Notes: generated by a model from the sequence alone, not told the origin. 64,000 nucleotides of DNA from Ambrosia x helenae (GCA_030844895.1 CM061223.1:14271994-14335993); one strand, 5' to 3'. Positions 22,447 through 34,507 are shown, numbered from the stretch's first letter. Made by a program: numbers and translations.

Positions 22447-22948
22447 TAGGGGTGTAAATGACACGTAGCGGCTCGAGAGCTACCCGGGATCGGCTTGGTA
22501 AAAAGCCCGAACGAGCCGAGCCTTAACGAGCCCGAGCCTGAGCCCGATCCTGAAATATGACTCGTTTAGTTTTCGAGCCCGAGCTCGAGCCCTAGATACA
22601 AAGCTCGATTAGGCTCGCGAGCCTAAACATAATTATAAGTTTTTTTTATATATCTTTTATAATTTATAGCCCACATCTCCAAAGCCCACGTCCTTATTTC
22701 ATAGGCCCATTTAATAACACTCGCGAGCCGAGCTTTTGCGATCTCGAGCCGAGCTTTGAGCTCGTTTGAGATTATTCTCAAATCACCTCGAGCCGAGCCG
22801 AGCTCGAGCTTTTGATTTTGCTAGCGAGCCAAGCTCGAGCTCAAGATTGTAGGCTTGAACCGAGCCGAGCTCGAGCTTCATAAAACCATAACGAGCCGAG
22901 CCCGAGCCCAGTCAGGCTCGGGCCCGGCTCGACTCGTTTACACCCCTA
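22447..22948. mobile_element. hAT MITE, 502 bp, rich in GAGCCGAGCTCG motifs
   Basis: Ends TAGGGGTGTAAA and TTTACACCCCTA are perfect inverses, with an exact 8-bp duplication TATTTCAG at 22439-22446 and 22949-22956. The interior is filled with direct and inverted copies of GAGCCGAGC/GCTCGAGC, typical hAT subterminal repeats. Confidence 0.9.
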
Positions 22949-23264
22949 TATTTCAGTAAAGTAAATCAGTGAAATGATGTGACAGTATATAATTAGTTAA
23001 AATCACTGAATGAAAAAATAATACTATGAGCGCCCCTCCCCCTAAACATATAAATACAAAGGAAAGGAGATGTGTGAGTGATAATAGTTAAGTATACAAC
23101 AGCATCCTCAATGTTAAACGTGAGATTTTAAATAATTTTTGCATAAAAACTTTTAGTAGTGTTTTGTTTCACGTACTAAAATTAAAAAAGAATTCCTTTT
23201 AATTAATGAAATTTAAAATTCTTCCAATATTTGAAAGAACTAAGTAAAGTTATTGGAATCCTTG

Positions 23265-24790
23265 ACCGATCATTAAAGCCGAAAACATCTCGACTATAAC
23301 TAGTCAGTCATCGACTCGTAATGTCTCGTCCTAACCCGGCCCGGTGCCAACCCGTGGCAATTCGACGTAATCAGCCCGGGAAAGCCTTGACCTGACCGAA
23401 CCCAGCGTCAACACGTAACGCCTTGACCTGATCCAAAATGTCCATGGCCCGACACGTCTAGAACCGACTGGGCTCGTCATCCCTTAGCATCTCGATCTGA
23501 CATGCCCTACATCCTACCCTAAGTGTGTCGATCCGAAAACGTGGCTCATGTCGACCCGCAACAACTCGACCTACTTAGCCTGGGACGACTCGCAAGGTCT
23601 CAAAGCGACCGACCCCAATGTCGACGTGACACGTTTTAACTCGACCTAGAACAAACGCCGACCCAACACATCTCAAACCGACTCAACTTGCCGGAAGCCG
23701 ACCCGTAACTTCTCAGGCCACATATGACATGAAACGTTTCAATCCGGAGACTTAGCCCATAACTCAGCCGCAACATGTCAACTCGATGCGACCCGTCGCT
23801 TAGCCCATAACATTTCGACACGACCAAGCCCATTAATGACCCCAAACGACCAACATAGAAAACTAACACATTGTTTTAACAAGCTCAAGTACATAAACAT
23901 AATACTAGGGGTGCAAATGAGCCGAGCCCGAATCGGATCGAGCTTTGTTTTCAAAGCTCGAGCTCGGCTCACTTATTATTTTTTATTTAATATATTAGAT
24001 AAAAACAATATAAATAATTGGCTTGTTTATGCTCGCAAGCTTGATAATTGAAGCTCGGGCTCGGCTCATTTACTAAAAACCTTTAAATGAGGGGTATGTA
24101 TTATAAAGTATTAATAAAACTAATATTACATTAAGGTTTGATAAGACTTAATGCGCCAGACGAGCTTCAAAAGACAAGCTCGAGCTCGGGCTCGATAAAT
24201 AAACAAGTTTTTGTTTAAGGTTCAAGATCCGCTCGTGCTCAATAAGGCTCGACTCGTTTTGAGCATTTTCTCGAGCGGGTCTCAAGTAGCCCGCCAACCG
24301 CTCAGCTTGTTTTCACCCCTACATACTACTCATAATGACACTAATCCCAGTCGAGTTTAATAGATTACAACCGGACTACATCACCCTACTTAATCCATAA
24401 ACATGATTCTCTTAAGTTTTTCAATTGACACCATCTTGATCTTCATCGTCTAAAAACGGTGAGATAGTTTTCATCTTCCTCAAGTTCATCTTCTTTATTC
24501 TTGATTGGATCACCTTCTTCAGTAATAGGTCTACCAACCGGTCTACATCCAATCCGAAAGTCATGTATAGCACAAACATTCCTTTTGTTCAGACTCGTTA
24601 CTAACCCGAACCTCTCAATCGAACCCGACCTGTTACGAACCCGTAACATCTCAATTGAAATTGCTAAGTTACCGGCTGAAACGTCTCAAACTGACTCGGA
24701 TTAAAATGCCACTACTTGAAACTTTTTGACCCAACCTGGTCATTGCTGACCCGAACTGATCCACTCGATCGGATGGCCAAGATTCATAGA
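23265..24790. repeat. Degenerate short-period repeat field (CGACCCGTAACATCTCAA type)
   Basis: Between about 23265-23890 and again 24590-24780 the sequence is built of many diverged units around GACCCGTAAC.TCTCAA, CCGACTC, CGACCTG and GACACG. The units have no fixed period that I can measure by eye. A hAT MITE (23906-24321) interrupts the field. ORFs within it (for example 23636-23869) are repeat-derived and not called. It may be an old, eroded minisatellite. Confidence 0.5.
23906..24321. mobile_element. hAT MITE, 416 bp
   Basis: Ends TAGGGGTGCAAATGAGCC and (right) TTGTTTTCACCCCTA are inverse matches. The 8-bp flanks CATAATAC and CATACTAC differ at one base. The interior has repeated AGCTCGAGCTCGG, relating it to the MITE at 22447-22948. 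Confidence 0.82.
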
Positions 24791-24978
24791 TTCCAAATCA
24801 TTTGCCAACCAAACACATCAAGAATAAAATTGAGATTCCAGTTTTAACAAATTCTAGTTACTATTTAAATGTGTAAATTCCAATTCTTATGCAATTCTGT
24901 GATTGGTAAAAACTCTAATAATGGTATTGAAGATTAGGAGAAATTATAGGAGAATATTATGGCACGATGGTTGTGATA

Positions 24979-25531
24979 TTATCTTTTATCCCCCGGCAAG
25001 CGAAACGGTGGTGATTGAACCCGAAGCAAGTCACGGAACAACTCAAACTGTGGTCGTGGCAAGCTTTTGGTGAAAATATCCGCGAGTTGAAGCTTAGTAG
25101 GAACAAATTTAGTATGTAATTTTCCGGACATAACTAGTTCTCGAACAAAATGGTAATCTAAATCAATGTGTTTGGCACGTTTGTGAGATACCGGATTTTG
25201 ACTCATAAACAAGTCACTTTTGTTGTCGTATAACAAAGTGGGACGTGATAATGGAAGCGCATGAAGTTCCTTTAGCAAGTGGGTGATCCAAACAATTTCA
25301 GCTGCAACATTTGTCATTGCCCGATATTCAGATTCACAACTAGAGCGTGAGACCGTTGGCTGTTTCTTTGCACTCCATGAAACCAAATTACCCCCTAAAA
25401 ATATAGAATACCCATAAGTTGATCTCCTTGTTTCGATACACCGGGCCCAATCCGCATCCGAATACCCTAAGATAGAAGAAGAGGTGGGACGAGTGAAGAC
25501 AAGACCATGCGAGATGGTACCCTTGACGTAT
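24979..25531 (-). pseudogene. copia RNase H and 3' end of pol
   Basis: Reads YVKGTISHGLVFTRP, GYSDADWARCIETRRSTYGY, WSAKKQPTVSRSSCESEYRA, KHIDLDYHFVRELV and the end motif LADIFTKSLPRPQF. These are the copia RNase H signature. The domain degrades RNA in the RNA-DNA hybrid. It is cut off from RT by the solo LTR inserted at 25532, where the codons on both sides (KHILRY and YVKG) fit together. The frame runs on past 25531 only by chance into the inserted LTR. Confidence 0.88.
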
Positions 25532-28251
25532 TGTAACACCCCAACCGATGGCGGAAACATCGGGGTGTCACGTAGTGACGATTGTTCAATAGCTCATGGA
25601 CTAGAAATGTAAATTTGAATACATTGAATTTAATAATTTATTACATTAAAAGTAATTCAACAATTACGACTGGCAATCTAAACTAAAATACAGTGATCTC
25701 AATCTAAGTCTATGTTCCAAACGCTTGAAAGTAATATCATAAGAACCTGAAACATGTACGAAAATGATTTGGTCAATACAAAATGTATTGGTGAGCATAC
25801 CCTGTTTGAATAAATGTAGTAGGAAAAGTGTTTAGCAATTCATGTGCGGTACCATTTGTAATTATGTAATAAGTAATATCCGTTCAAAATCAACCCTATG
25901 TAAAGAAAAGCAGATATAATAGTATGCGCTAGTAGTAATGTAATACATAGTAATGACGAGGACTCTCAACAGAGTCACAAGGGTATATACCATAGTACTA
26001 TTCATTGAAATGCCAGGCCCTCAAAGGTTAATGATTTTGACAAGTCATAGACACACAAATTAACATAAAGCAAACACACATGAGAATTGCATTTAGTAAA
26101 ATGAAATAGAAACTTGATAGTAAGTACATGAGTCACCCCAAAATAGTAAAACAGTAAAAATGGGAAAGATATACTCACAGTTTGCGAAAGCGATCAAAAT
26201 CCACTTAAGCGGGCCGTGAGCAAAGTAATGAGAATTCAGAGAAATTCAACCTATAATGTATAAGAGTGATAATCAGGAAATGTCTAAAAAGTCTAAGGTC
26301 TCTAGGGTCTAAGGCATTAGGGTTTGCTAAGTCGATTTGGGGAATTAGAGTTTTAATGATAAGTCGCGTTAATGTAAAAGTTGTATATCACAAATAATAT
26401 ATGAAAGATTGTAAATGTGATTTAGGTAATATAATTATTACCTATTGAATATTTATATATATATGTTGGAATAATTAAGACAAAATAATTTAGTTAATTA
26501 CTTTAACTAAATTAAAATAAATACAATAATCATAAATATATAAATAAATAATTTTGAGTTACACAATGATCCAACAAAAGATAATAAAGACATTAAACCA
26601 TAAGAGTATTTCTATTTTATAAGAAAAAATATTTATAAAATAGATGTTTAAATTGTATAAATAAATAATTGTTTTATTATGTCTAATTAAACATAATAAG
26701 ACTAATAATACAAAACACAATCCAAAAATACTATTTTCATAGAAAATGGGTACTTTATGATGTAAAGTAATGAAAATAATTTTCTCTTAATTTTTAATAA
26801 ACTTATTTCTATTTAAAACTGATTTAATAGAATTAAATCATGTTTAAATGATTAAAAATAGGAAAATTAATAAAAATAAGTGTTTTCTGAACCAATAATT
26901 TTTATTTTAGTTCATGATGATTAGAAATAATTTATGGCAAATTTTGAGATAAAAACCATTAAGAATGCATTTTTAATGAATTAAATATGATTAAAACAAA
27001 TTAAATAATTAAAATTACGAAAATAAAATAATTTTCAGAAATAAAAATTATGACAATTTTCTATGAGGTGTCAAGAAGTTACACCTAAATTTTCATAATT
27101 TTTGGGTAAAAAATGAAATAACTATAAATATTATAAATTTTATGTTTATTATAATAATGTTTCAAATAAATTATCAAACAAGATAATTAACAAAAAAAAG
27201 AAAAAAAAAACTGGAAAGGGGGCGCTTGGATTCGAACCCAGGTTGTCTTGGGAACAAACACATACACCAACCACTACACCAAGACTAACTTTGTTGAATT
27301 ATGTTAAAACAATTTGTATATATATTATAAGAGAAAACTTCATCTTCTTCCCCAAATCTCTTCCTAAGAACCCTAACCCTAACCCACAATCAATTACATC
27401 CGATTACAACTGTTACAACTCGAAAATTATAGGGCTTTTGATCGGAACCCATTAACAACAAGAATGGCAACAGAAAATGGGACTTACAACACGATTTGAA
27501 TCCGAAAATGAAGAAAAATAATACGGGGGTTGTCTTCAATTCTGAACACATTCTGAACAGGTTTTTGATGTTTAATAATTGGGTTTGGAATGTTTAGAGG
27601 TGCAGAAAGAGAAAGGAAGGATCAATTTATATAGTGGACGAATGAAAACGAGTGTTTTGAAGCATCGTTAAGTTCGATCGGTTACAAGATATAATCGCAC
27701 ATTAAACGCCTATTTTAACACTTAACGCTCGTTTTTATGATTGAAATTTAATGTTCCATGATGGAGAAAACGTTTGGAATCAATTAGAAGCTGAAACAGA
27801 CCCTTAAAGGCCGATTTGTGATTCGCCGGAAAACAGGCCGCCGCCGGCGAGCCATTGGCCGGAAAAACCGGTCTGCATCAGAGAGGAGAGAGTTTGTTTG
27901 ATTTAACTTTGCAACTCAGGTCCCTCCACTTTGACTAGGTTAGATACATTAGGTTTTTGTTAAATTTTTTTTCTTATAAAAGGCTAACTAAGCTAACCTA
28001 ACTTAACTTCAAAGCTTTAAACTTCATAAAACATGGAAAATTTTTATAAAACTCATTCCAAATATTGTTTCAAGATGCGCGCTTGATTAAAACGTAGGCA
28101 CGGTTCATAGCAAGTGTGAGTGAAAACGTTGAGTTTGATTTATAATTACATTTGAAAACGATGAAACTTTTAGAGATTAAAATATAAATGTTTGAATACA
28201 CGAGGGACTAAAATGTCATCTTGCTAAAATACGAGGGTGACGGTTGTCACA
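25532..28251. mobile_element. Solo LTR of a Tekay-like gypsy element, 2720 bp
   Basis: Begins TGTAACACCCC and ends GGTTGTCACA, with a 5-bp duplication CGTAT on each side (25527-25531 and 28252-28256). There is no internal domain, so it arose by recombination between two LTRs. Length, TGT.ACACC/GTCACA ends and the phrase AAAACAGTAAAAATGGG near 26150 resemble the complete Tekay LTRs (2726 bp, AAAACAGTAAAAGTGGG). The two families therefore look related but distinct. Interior is AT-rich and I see no gene. Confidence 0.85.
27222..27294 (-). repeat. tRNA-like segment inside the solo LTR
   Basis: On the minus strand TCTTGGTGTAGTGGTTGG resembles an A-box and GGTTCGAATCC is a perfect B-box, about 36 bp apart. 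The acceptor and T stems pair only partly, so this is a tRNA relic or a Pol III-like site and not a functional tRNA. Confidence 0.4.
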
Positions 28252-28255
28252 CGTA

Positions 28256-31059
28256 TCTTAGAATGTGTTTAACTAACTGAAAATGCTTTTCAGTTGGAGC
28301 ATGAAGATGTTGGCACGCTTGGTTAACCGCATAAGATGAGTCGGGTCGAGTGATGGTTAGATATTGAAGGGCTCCGACAAGAGAGCGATAGGTGGTGGGA
28401 TCCGAGAAAGGAGTACCATCCCTAGTGAAAGTGTCGGATGTAGAGAGAGGAGTGGGAACAGGTTTAGCTTCGGTTAAACGAGCACGAATAAGAATGTCAT
28501 TAGCATACTTGGTTTGGGGTGAGAAAAAGACCTTCGGCTGTGTGAATAACCTCTAGTCCAAGAAAATAGTTTAAGGAACCAAGGTCCTTAATCGCAAATT
28601 CTTTGTGAAGACGATCCGTGAAGTTACAAAGTAACTTAGAATTATTTCCGGTGAGAATGAGATCATCCACATAGACTAGGAGATACATAATGTGCTCGCC
28701 TTTATGAAAGACGAACAAAGATGGGTCGGCACGACTGCATGTAAAACCATAGGACAAGAGAAAAGTGCTGAGGCGCTGAAACCAAGCACGAGGGGCTTGT
28801 TGGAGGCCATAAAGAGCCTTGGTGAGTTTGCAAACATGATTCGGAAAACGTTGGTCAACAAAGCCAGGTGGTTGCTCCATAAACACAGTTTCGGATAGGT
28901 AACCATTAAGAAAGGCATTGTTCACATCCAATTGGTGAAGTGACCATTGATTTATCACGGCTAGCGATAAAACAATGCGAATTGTGGAGGCTTTAACTAC
29001 CGGGCTAAAAGTGTGGTGAAAATCAATACCCGGAACTTGGGTGAATCCTTAAGCAACAAGGCGAGCTTTGTGGCGATCTAAAGTCCCATCCGAATGGTAT
29101 TTTGTGCGAAATACCCATTTTAAACCAACAACATTGGTGGAGGATGGGCGAGGCACAAGTGTCCATGTATTGTTTCGGTTAAAGGCATTGAGCTCGTCAC
29201 GCATAGCTTGCATCCAATGCGAATATTTAGACGCGCTTTTGAAACCTTTTGGGTCAACATTACTAAGGAGAGAGGCATGAAGACATGAATGCATGATTGT
29301 GGAAAGATAGGAAGTGTGTTTGGGATTGGGTTTGAAGGTACCAACCTTAGAACGGGTAACCATTGGATGTGATGGTACGGGAGATGTGGGAGGATTAGGA
29401 TTAGAAGTGGGCTGGGTCGAGTGGTCAGTGGGCTGAGGTGAAGGGTTAGTGGGCTGATGTGGTTCGACAGTGGGCTGGGAAATGGAGGACTGGTTTGGAG
29501 TGGAGAGGAGAGTTGTAGCGGGCTGTGGAATGGGCTGAAAGGAGGAAATAGGAGCAGGCCCAGTAGTGGTGTAGTGGTCAGAATTAGTTTGGATGGTTTG
29601 TGATTTAGTAGAGTGAGTGGAATCTTTGCAAAGAGAGCAAGATGTGGGATGTGTAGAAACGGTTTGAGGGTTGTTAGAGGTCGTAGGTGGGGTAGGGGTG
29701 GGAGAAAAATTAGCGGGTTCATGAAATGTAGAAAGAAAAAGTTTTGTGATGTCGGTGTGAGATGATGTGGAGTTATACGGAAAATAAGTTTCGTCAAAAC
29801 GAGCATGTCTTGTGACATAGGTACGAGAGGATGTTGGGTCAAAGCATTTGTACCCCTTGTATTGAGGAGCGTATCCAAGAAAAATACAAGGGGTGCTTCT
29901 AGGTGCGAATTTATGAGGAGCATAATCACGCAAGTACGGGTAGACACAACAACCAAAAACCCGAAAGTTGTTATAAGATGGTTGTGTGGAAAAGAGAATC
30001 TCAAAAGGAGATTTGTTGCTTAAGACCTTGGTGGGTAGACGATTGATGATGTATGTGGCGGTATTAAAAGCATCTACCCAATGTTCAATAGGAACACGAG
30101 CATGAAAGAGCATGGCTAGACCCATTTCAACTATATGACGGTGCTTTCTTTCGGCTCGTCCATTTTGTGGTGAAGTATATGGACACGAAAACCGATGAAA
30201 TGTGCCATTTTCATCAAATATTTTTCGCACATATTGATTTAAAAAAATCGGTGCCACCGTCACTTTGAAATACTTTAAGTTTTCGTGAAAATTGAGTTTG
30301 AACAAGACGCAAGAAACTTTGCAAAATTGCGTAAAACTCATTTTTGGTTTTAAGTGGATATAGCCATGAGAAACGAGAATAATCATCAACAAACACGACA
30401 TAATATCTATAACCATCTTTACTTATTATTGGTGAGGGTCCCCATAGATCGCAATGAACTAGATCAAGGGGATGAGATGCACGTTTTTCATTTAAAGAAA
30501 ATGGCAATTTATGTGCCTTAGAAAGCTGACAAGGAGAGAAAAGATTTGGTTTAGGAAAAACAGAATTAAAAGATAAACAACCAAGTTTTTGCAAAATAGA
30601 AATAGCATCAAAGGCAACATGCCCCAAACGATTGTGCCATAGTTCGAATGAGGCGTTATTTGATGAAAGCGAAGCAACAAAAGCAAACGATTTATCCCGA
30701 ATCACATATAGTCCATTCTCACAGCGTCCTTCAGCCAGCGGTTTGCTTGTTTTCCGATCCTGAATAAGAAAAAAAGAATCAGAGAAAAGAACGTCAACGG
30801 GATAATCTTTGGTCAGCTTGCTAATGGAAAGGGGGTTCCGGGTTATATTCGGAACAACTAGGACATCTTTTAAAGAAATGTTATTATTTATTTTGACATT
30901 ACCCGTATGGGTAATAGGCGACGACAAGCCATTCCCAAAGACAACGGAATTTTTGCCATTATAAGAAGAAAAAGAATGAAGTTTACCGGTGTCATCGGTC
31001 ATGTGGAGATCGGCTCCAATGTCCGCGGTCCAATCGGGGCGTCGTCGGTTACATGACAC
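28256..31059 (-). pseudogene. copia protease, integrase and reverse transcriptase remnant
   Basis: From 31059 downward: a protease-like start (PDWTADIGADLHMTDD, with DIGA in place of the catalytic D-S/T-G), GAG-pre-integrase (LWHNRLGHVAFDAI), integrase core (LVHCDLWGP, VFVDDYSRFSWLYPLK, SPQNGRAERKHRHIVEMGLA, FLGYAPQYKGYKCFDP), a long Pro/Thr/Ser-rich linker, and RT (LKWVFRTKYHSDGTLDRHKA, QLDVNNAFLNG, LLVYVDDLILTG). Frames change near 30230, 29049 and around 28500. The protein would have copied and integrated the element. It is dead through frameshifts, the protease change and the solo-LTR insertion. Confidence 0.87.
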
Positions 31060-31149
31060 TTTGAATGGAAGGCACGAGCAAGCCCTTCATCCGAAGTGGC
31101 AGTAGCAACAAAGGAAGCAAGTTTAGGACATTTGTTGGCGTAGTGGCCA

Positions 31150-32036
31150 TTAGTCCCTACATATTTGGCAATGCGGTGGACGATGGGAGCTCCTAGAAGA
31201 GGAGGATGAGGTCTGACCTCGAGTAGATCCAGAAGCAGTTTTGGAGCGATTGGAGAATGAGCTTGAGGATCTGTTATGGGAGGTATTGGCGTTGAAAGGA
31301 ACAGAAGCCGAGGGAGGATGAAGGGAAGCGAGAAACTGCTCTTGGCTTTCTGCCTTTGTGAGTAGTTCTCGAAAAGGTAACGGGTCACGAGTGGTTCTCA
31401 TAGCCGTGGACCAACTTTCGAATGAGGGTCCGAGACCGCATAAGAACCAGTGAGTTTTATCCGTATCATTAACCGGATGGCCAATGGCCGTCAATTGATC
31501 GCAAATACTTTTAAACTTACGACCAAAATCAGCCATGGTCGAGGTTCCTTTGTTAATTGGCGCAGATTATCACGAAGAAGATGCATACGTTCAAGGGACG
31601 TGTTGCTATAAGCCGCTTCAAGAGCAGTCCAGATCTGCCTGGCGGTAGATAAATTGAGTATTTCGGCGATAGCTTCTTCGATAAGAGATGAATAAAGAAT
31701 GAGGATTGCTTGTTGATCCTGAACGGACCAGGAGATGAAGTCTGGATTCTGTTGCTCCTTATTGTCGAGCAGAACAGTTTTTGCAGGTGGGATGACGGAC
31801 TCGTCGATGTGACCAACAAGTCCTTGGTTAGCGAGAAGGAGCAGAATCTGGTATTGCCATTGGAGATAGTTAGAAGGAGAAAGCTTAATGGTGATCATGT
31901 GGAGAATAGTGGCAATAGGAAGTTTATAAGTGGAGGAGGAAGAAGGGCTGGCGACAGCGGTAATGGGCGACACGGTGATGATTCGAAAGAGACAGACAAG
32001 GAAGATCAAAATAATGGGTATCTTGGCTAATACCAT
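31150..32036 (-). pseudogene. copia gag remnant
   Basis: The first ATG (32036-32034) spans the LTR/primer-site joint. After a variable start come copia gag motifs: LSPSNYLQWQYQILLLL, FISWSVQDQQAILILYSSL, TARQIWTALEAAYSNTSLER, then after a frameshift near 31540 FGRKFKSICDQLTAIGHPV, a Ser-rich stretch and half of a zinc knuckle (HCQICRD) whose second part (GHYANKCPKL) sits in another frame near 31135. Gag packages the RNA, but it is broken by at least two shifts. Confidence 0.83.
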
Positions 32037-32126
32037 GTGATTGGTAAAAACTCTAATAATGGTATTGAAGACTAGGAGAAATTTTAGGAGAATAATATGG
32101 CACGATGTTTGTGATATTATCTTTTA

Positions 32127-33758
32127 AATTCCAACTCTATCACATCCTTTAAACAAACACTACCTGTTTTTTCCTTTTAAAAATACCAAACTTTTACAAA
32201 CATCCATCTCATACTCCGTAATATCACCTGCTATTACATTTTCACTTCAAATTTAACACTGAAACAATTTATTATTTAATCAAGCTAATACCCACCATGA
32301 GAACTTTTCTTGGAATTCGGATTCACGGACCACCAAGTTGGACTCAGTGTCAAAACTAGCCCTACAGTGCAGATCAGTCAGTGGGGATGTCGTCCGGTTT
32401 CACGGACTTGGCTACGCAGGTGACGTGAATGCCCTGAGTGTATTCATTGTTTTGTTAAAAATACACTAGTTTCTTTTCCCATTTGAAAAAAAAAATTAAC
32501 TTAACAAAACTTATAATTGTCACGTCAATGTTTATTTTTTTAATTACATATCTTGACAACTGTATATGTTACATTATACTTGATTCTATCAGTATATACA
32601 TCGATTTTTCAACCGTAAAATGTATAGTTTTCTTAAACACATTTTTTTTTAATTATTTATCGTTATATTTTTCAACTCATGTAATACAAAAAATTGTAAC
32701 CTAGTTAGAAAATATATGAAAGTTTGCTACACGAAAAATCGTTACATAATAATTAGTTTCATAAGCAAGTTTCATAGTTGTTTTATTTTGGTTCAAGTTT
32801 ATTTTATAACAACAATAGGTATAAGTGACTTTATTAAAAAAAAAAAAAAACTAAAACATAGTTATTATTTTAAGATTTTATCACTAAACAAACTCATAAA
32901 ATTATAATACTTTAGCAGTAAAACTTTTTATAATAATTTTATATTTTACAACTAGAAAAAAAAAATGAAGAAAATATATGTGTCTTTGAGTGAAATCATC
33001 CCTTTTGTTATTAAAAGACGCTACTCTTTAATGAATATATGATAAATGATTATTATTTTTTGATCGGCATATAGGATAAATGATTAAACAAAGCTTTTGA
33101 GAGTGATTTTATTGATTACAAATTTACAATATGATCATATAGATATTCATTATTAATTCATTTTCAGGTTATTGTAATTTTATAACTTGAATACAATAAT
33201 TTCTTAGAACAATAATAGCTATAATTATTAAAAGAATATTATATGAAGCCGTACACGTTTTTTCCCCTTCTTTTTCGACCTTTCTTTTGAAGTTATGGGT
33301 TAGAAAAAGAAAAAAAGAAAGATAATCCTTACGTATTGAAAGTTTCAAAAAAAAAAAAATCCTTATGTATTGAAGTGTGTCGGTCTTCCACAAGTCATAC
33401 AAGCCAAGTGTTGATTAATCTAGAAGATTTCCACTTTTCTTCTAAGATAAGATGACAGGACTCGAAATAAATAACACTTTTCCATTATTATTAATCTATC
33501 ATAAATTAGATGTGTAATATTTCACAATTTATGAGTCTAAAATAGTTTTTACCTCTTCTTGTATTTCTTACTTTATTTTCAACATTGTTATTTTATTACT
33601 TAAAATACTTAGTTATACGTAATTTTCAGTTACATCTTATCTTAAAATACCATTTATAGTTTCTAAATATTTATTACCAACTATTTAATATTTTTTTATT
33701 AAACCCGACTAGTTAAACTTAAAACTTAAAATATATAAACTTATAACTTTGTCATTTA
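32127..33758. other. Intergenic, no gene seen
   Basis: AT-rich with A and T runs. Bases about 32955-33040 are the third copy of the dispersed repeat also at 4660 and 20757. Short ORFs of 62-77 codons are low-complexity and not called. Confidence 0.55.
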
Positions 33759-34150
33759 TCTATATTATCTTATTAAGGATGAGTGATGACCAACATAGTC
33801 ATTTGTATTTCCGTACAACTTAACAAGCAACATGTACAACATATTTAAGCATGAAATTTAAGGGTATTATGGGGATAGTTGTGACAATTAAGACACTTAG
33901 AAGGTTAGTAGAGTAATTTTATCTTTTGTTTTTAGTTAAAAGCTAAAATATCATTCCTATGGTACCCCTAACTCCTTTCACATTCCCTCTTGGACCATAT
34001 GAAGAGCTCTCCCAATCAATTATTCATTGATTATGTTTTATTTATAATAATCATTCATAACAAATTCTTTTCCATTCTATGTAATAATAAACAAAAGCTA
34101 AAAATCTTACATGACACTTAAAGAGACCAACCTCCCTATTAAAGTCTTGT
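33759..34150 (+). mobile_element. Helitron 5' end, same family as the one at 39484
   Basis: Begins TCTATATTATCTTATTAAGG after an A. For about 170 bp it is closely similar to the left end of the Helitron at 39484 (CATTTGTATTTCCGTACAAC, GGGTATTATGGGGATAG, GACAATTAAGACACTTAG). I could not find the matching 3' hairpin and CTAG end, so its right boundary is unknown. Confidence 0.6.
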
Positions 34151-34158
34151 TTGGTTGA

Positions 34159-34507
34159 AGGAGCTGACTTAAAGGATGCTATCAAGGAAATAAAAGAAAT
34201 TGATGAAGATGCAACAACTAATTTCTTGAAACAAGATAGAAACTCTTTTGTAAGGTGATTTCTTAAGGATCATACATGTTATGATGTGATAGTCAATAAA
34301 ATGGCTGAAACCTTCAATGGAACCATAGTGCAATCTGGGTCTAAGCATAGCATAAACATGTTAGAAGATATTAGGGTAGCAATAATGACTAGGCTAACAA
34401 CAAAGAATGCTTGGATGTTAGCCCAAGATGTTACACGTTACACCACGTTTTTGAATCTATTCAATGACCGGAACAAAGGGAGGATACACGTTACACCACG
34501 TTTTTGA
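34159..34507 (+). pseudogene. Mutator-like transposase fragment
   Basis: Reads GADLKDAIKEIKEIDEDATT, NFLKQDRNSFVR, a stop, then CYDVIVNKMAETFNGTIVQS and KHSINMLEDIRVAIMTRL. This is the part of plant MULE transposases just after the catalytic core. It lies just downstream of a Helitron 5' end, so it may be cargo. No catalytic residues are present. Confidence 0.65.

Larger units (their letters stand above)
20832..23044. mobile_element. Candidate 2.2-kb DNA element (TIRs only), host to a Helitron and a hAT MITE
   Basis: The left end TAGGGGCGGGGCGCC and the complement of the right end, TAGGGGGAGGGGCGC, are similar inverted ends. The flanking sequence is a repeat also present unbroken at about 4660-4770, where the two flanks are close together. 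That supports an insertion here. I found no clean target duplication, so the boundaries are uncertain. A short minus-strand segment near 22140 (HWIENEEIALV) weakly recalls a Harbinger ORF1 SANT start. Confidence 0.45.
24898..32126 (-). mobile_element. Ty1/copia retrotransposon with very short (91-bp) LTRs, interrupted by a solo LTR
   Basis: The 91-bp direct repeats (24898-24988 and 32036-32126) start TGTGATTGGTAAAAACTC and end ATTATCTTTTA on the plus strand. They flank copia gag-pol remnants and are bounded by AATTC on both sides (24893-24897, 32127-32131). Next to the 5' LTR the coding strand reads TGGTATTAGCC, resembling the initiator-Met primer site. Next to the 3' LTR is a purine tract (GCCGGGGGA). 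Without the inserted 2720-bp solo LTR the element is about 4.5 kb. On the coding strand the LTR begins TA and ends CA, not the usual TG..CA. Confidence 0.87.

Noticed and set aside
27360..27388. CCCTAACCCTAACCC telomere-like sequence
   Set aside because: Only two and a half units, within a solo LTR, and not the plant CCCTAAA type. Not an interstitial telomere array.
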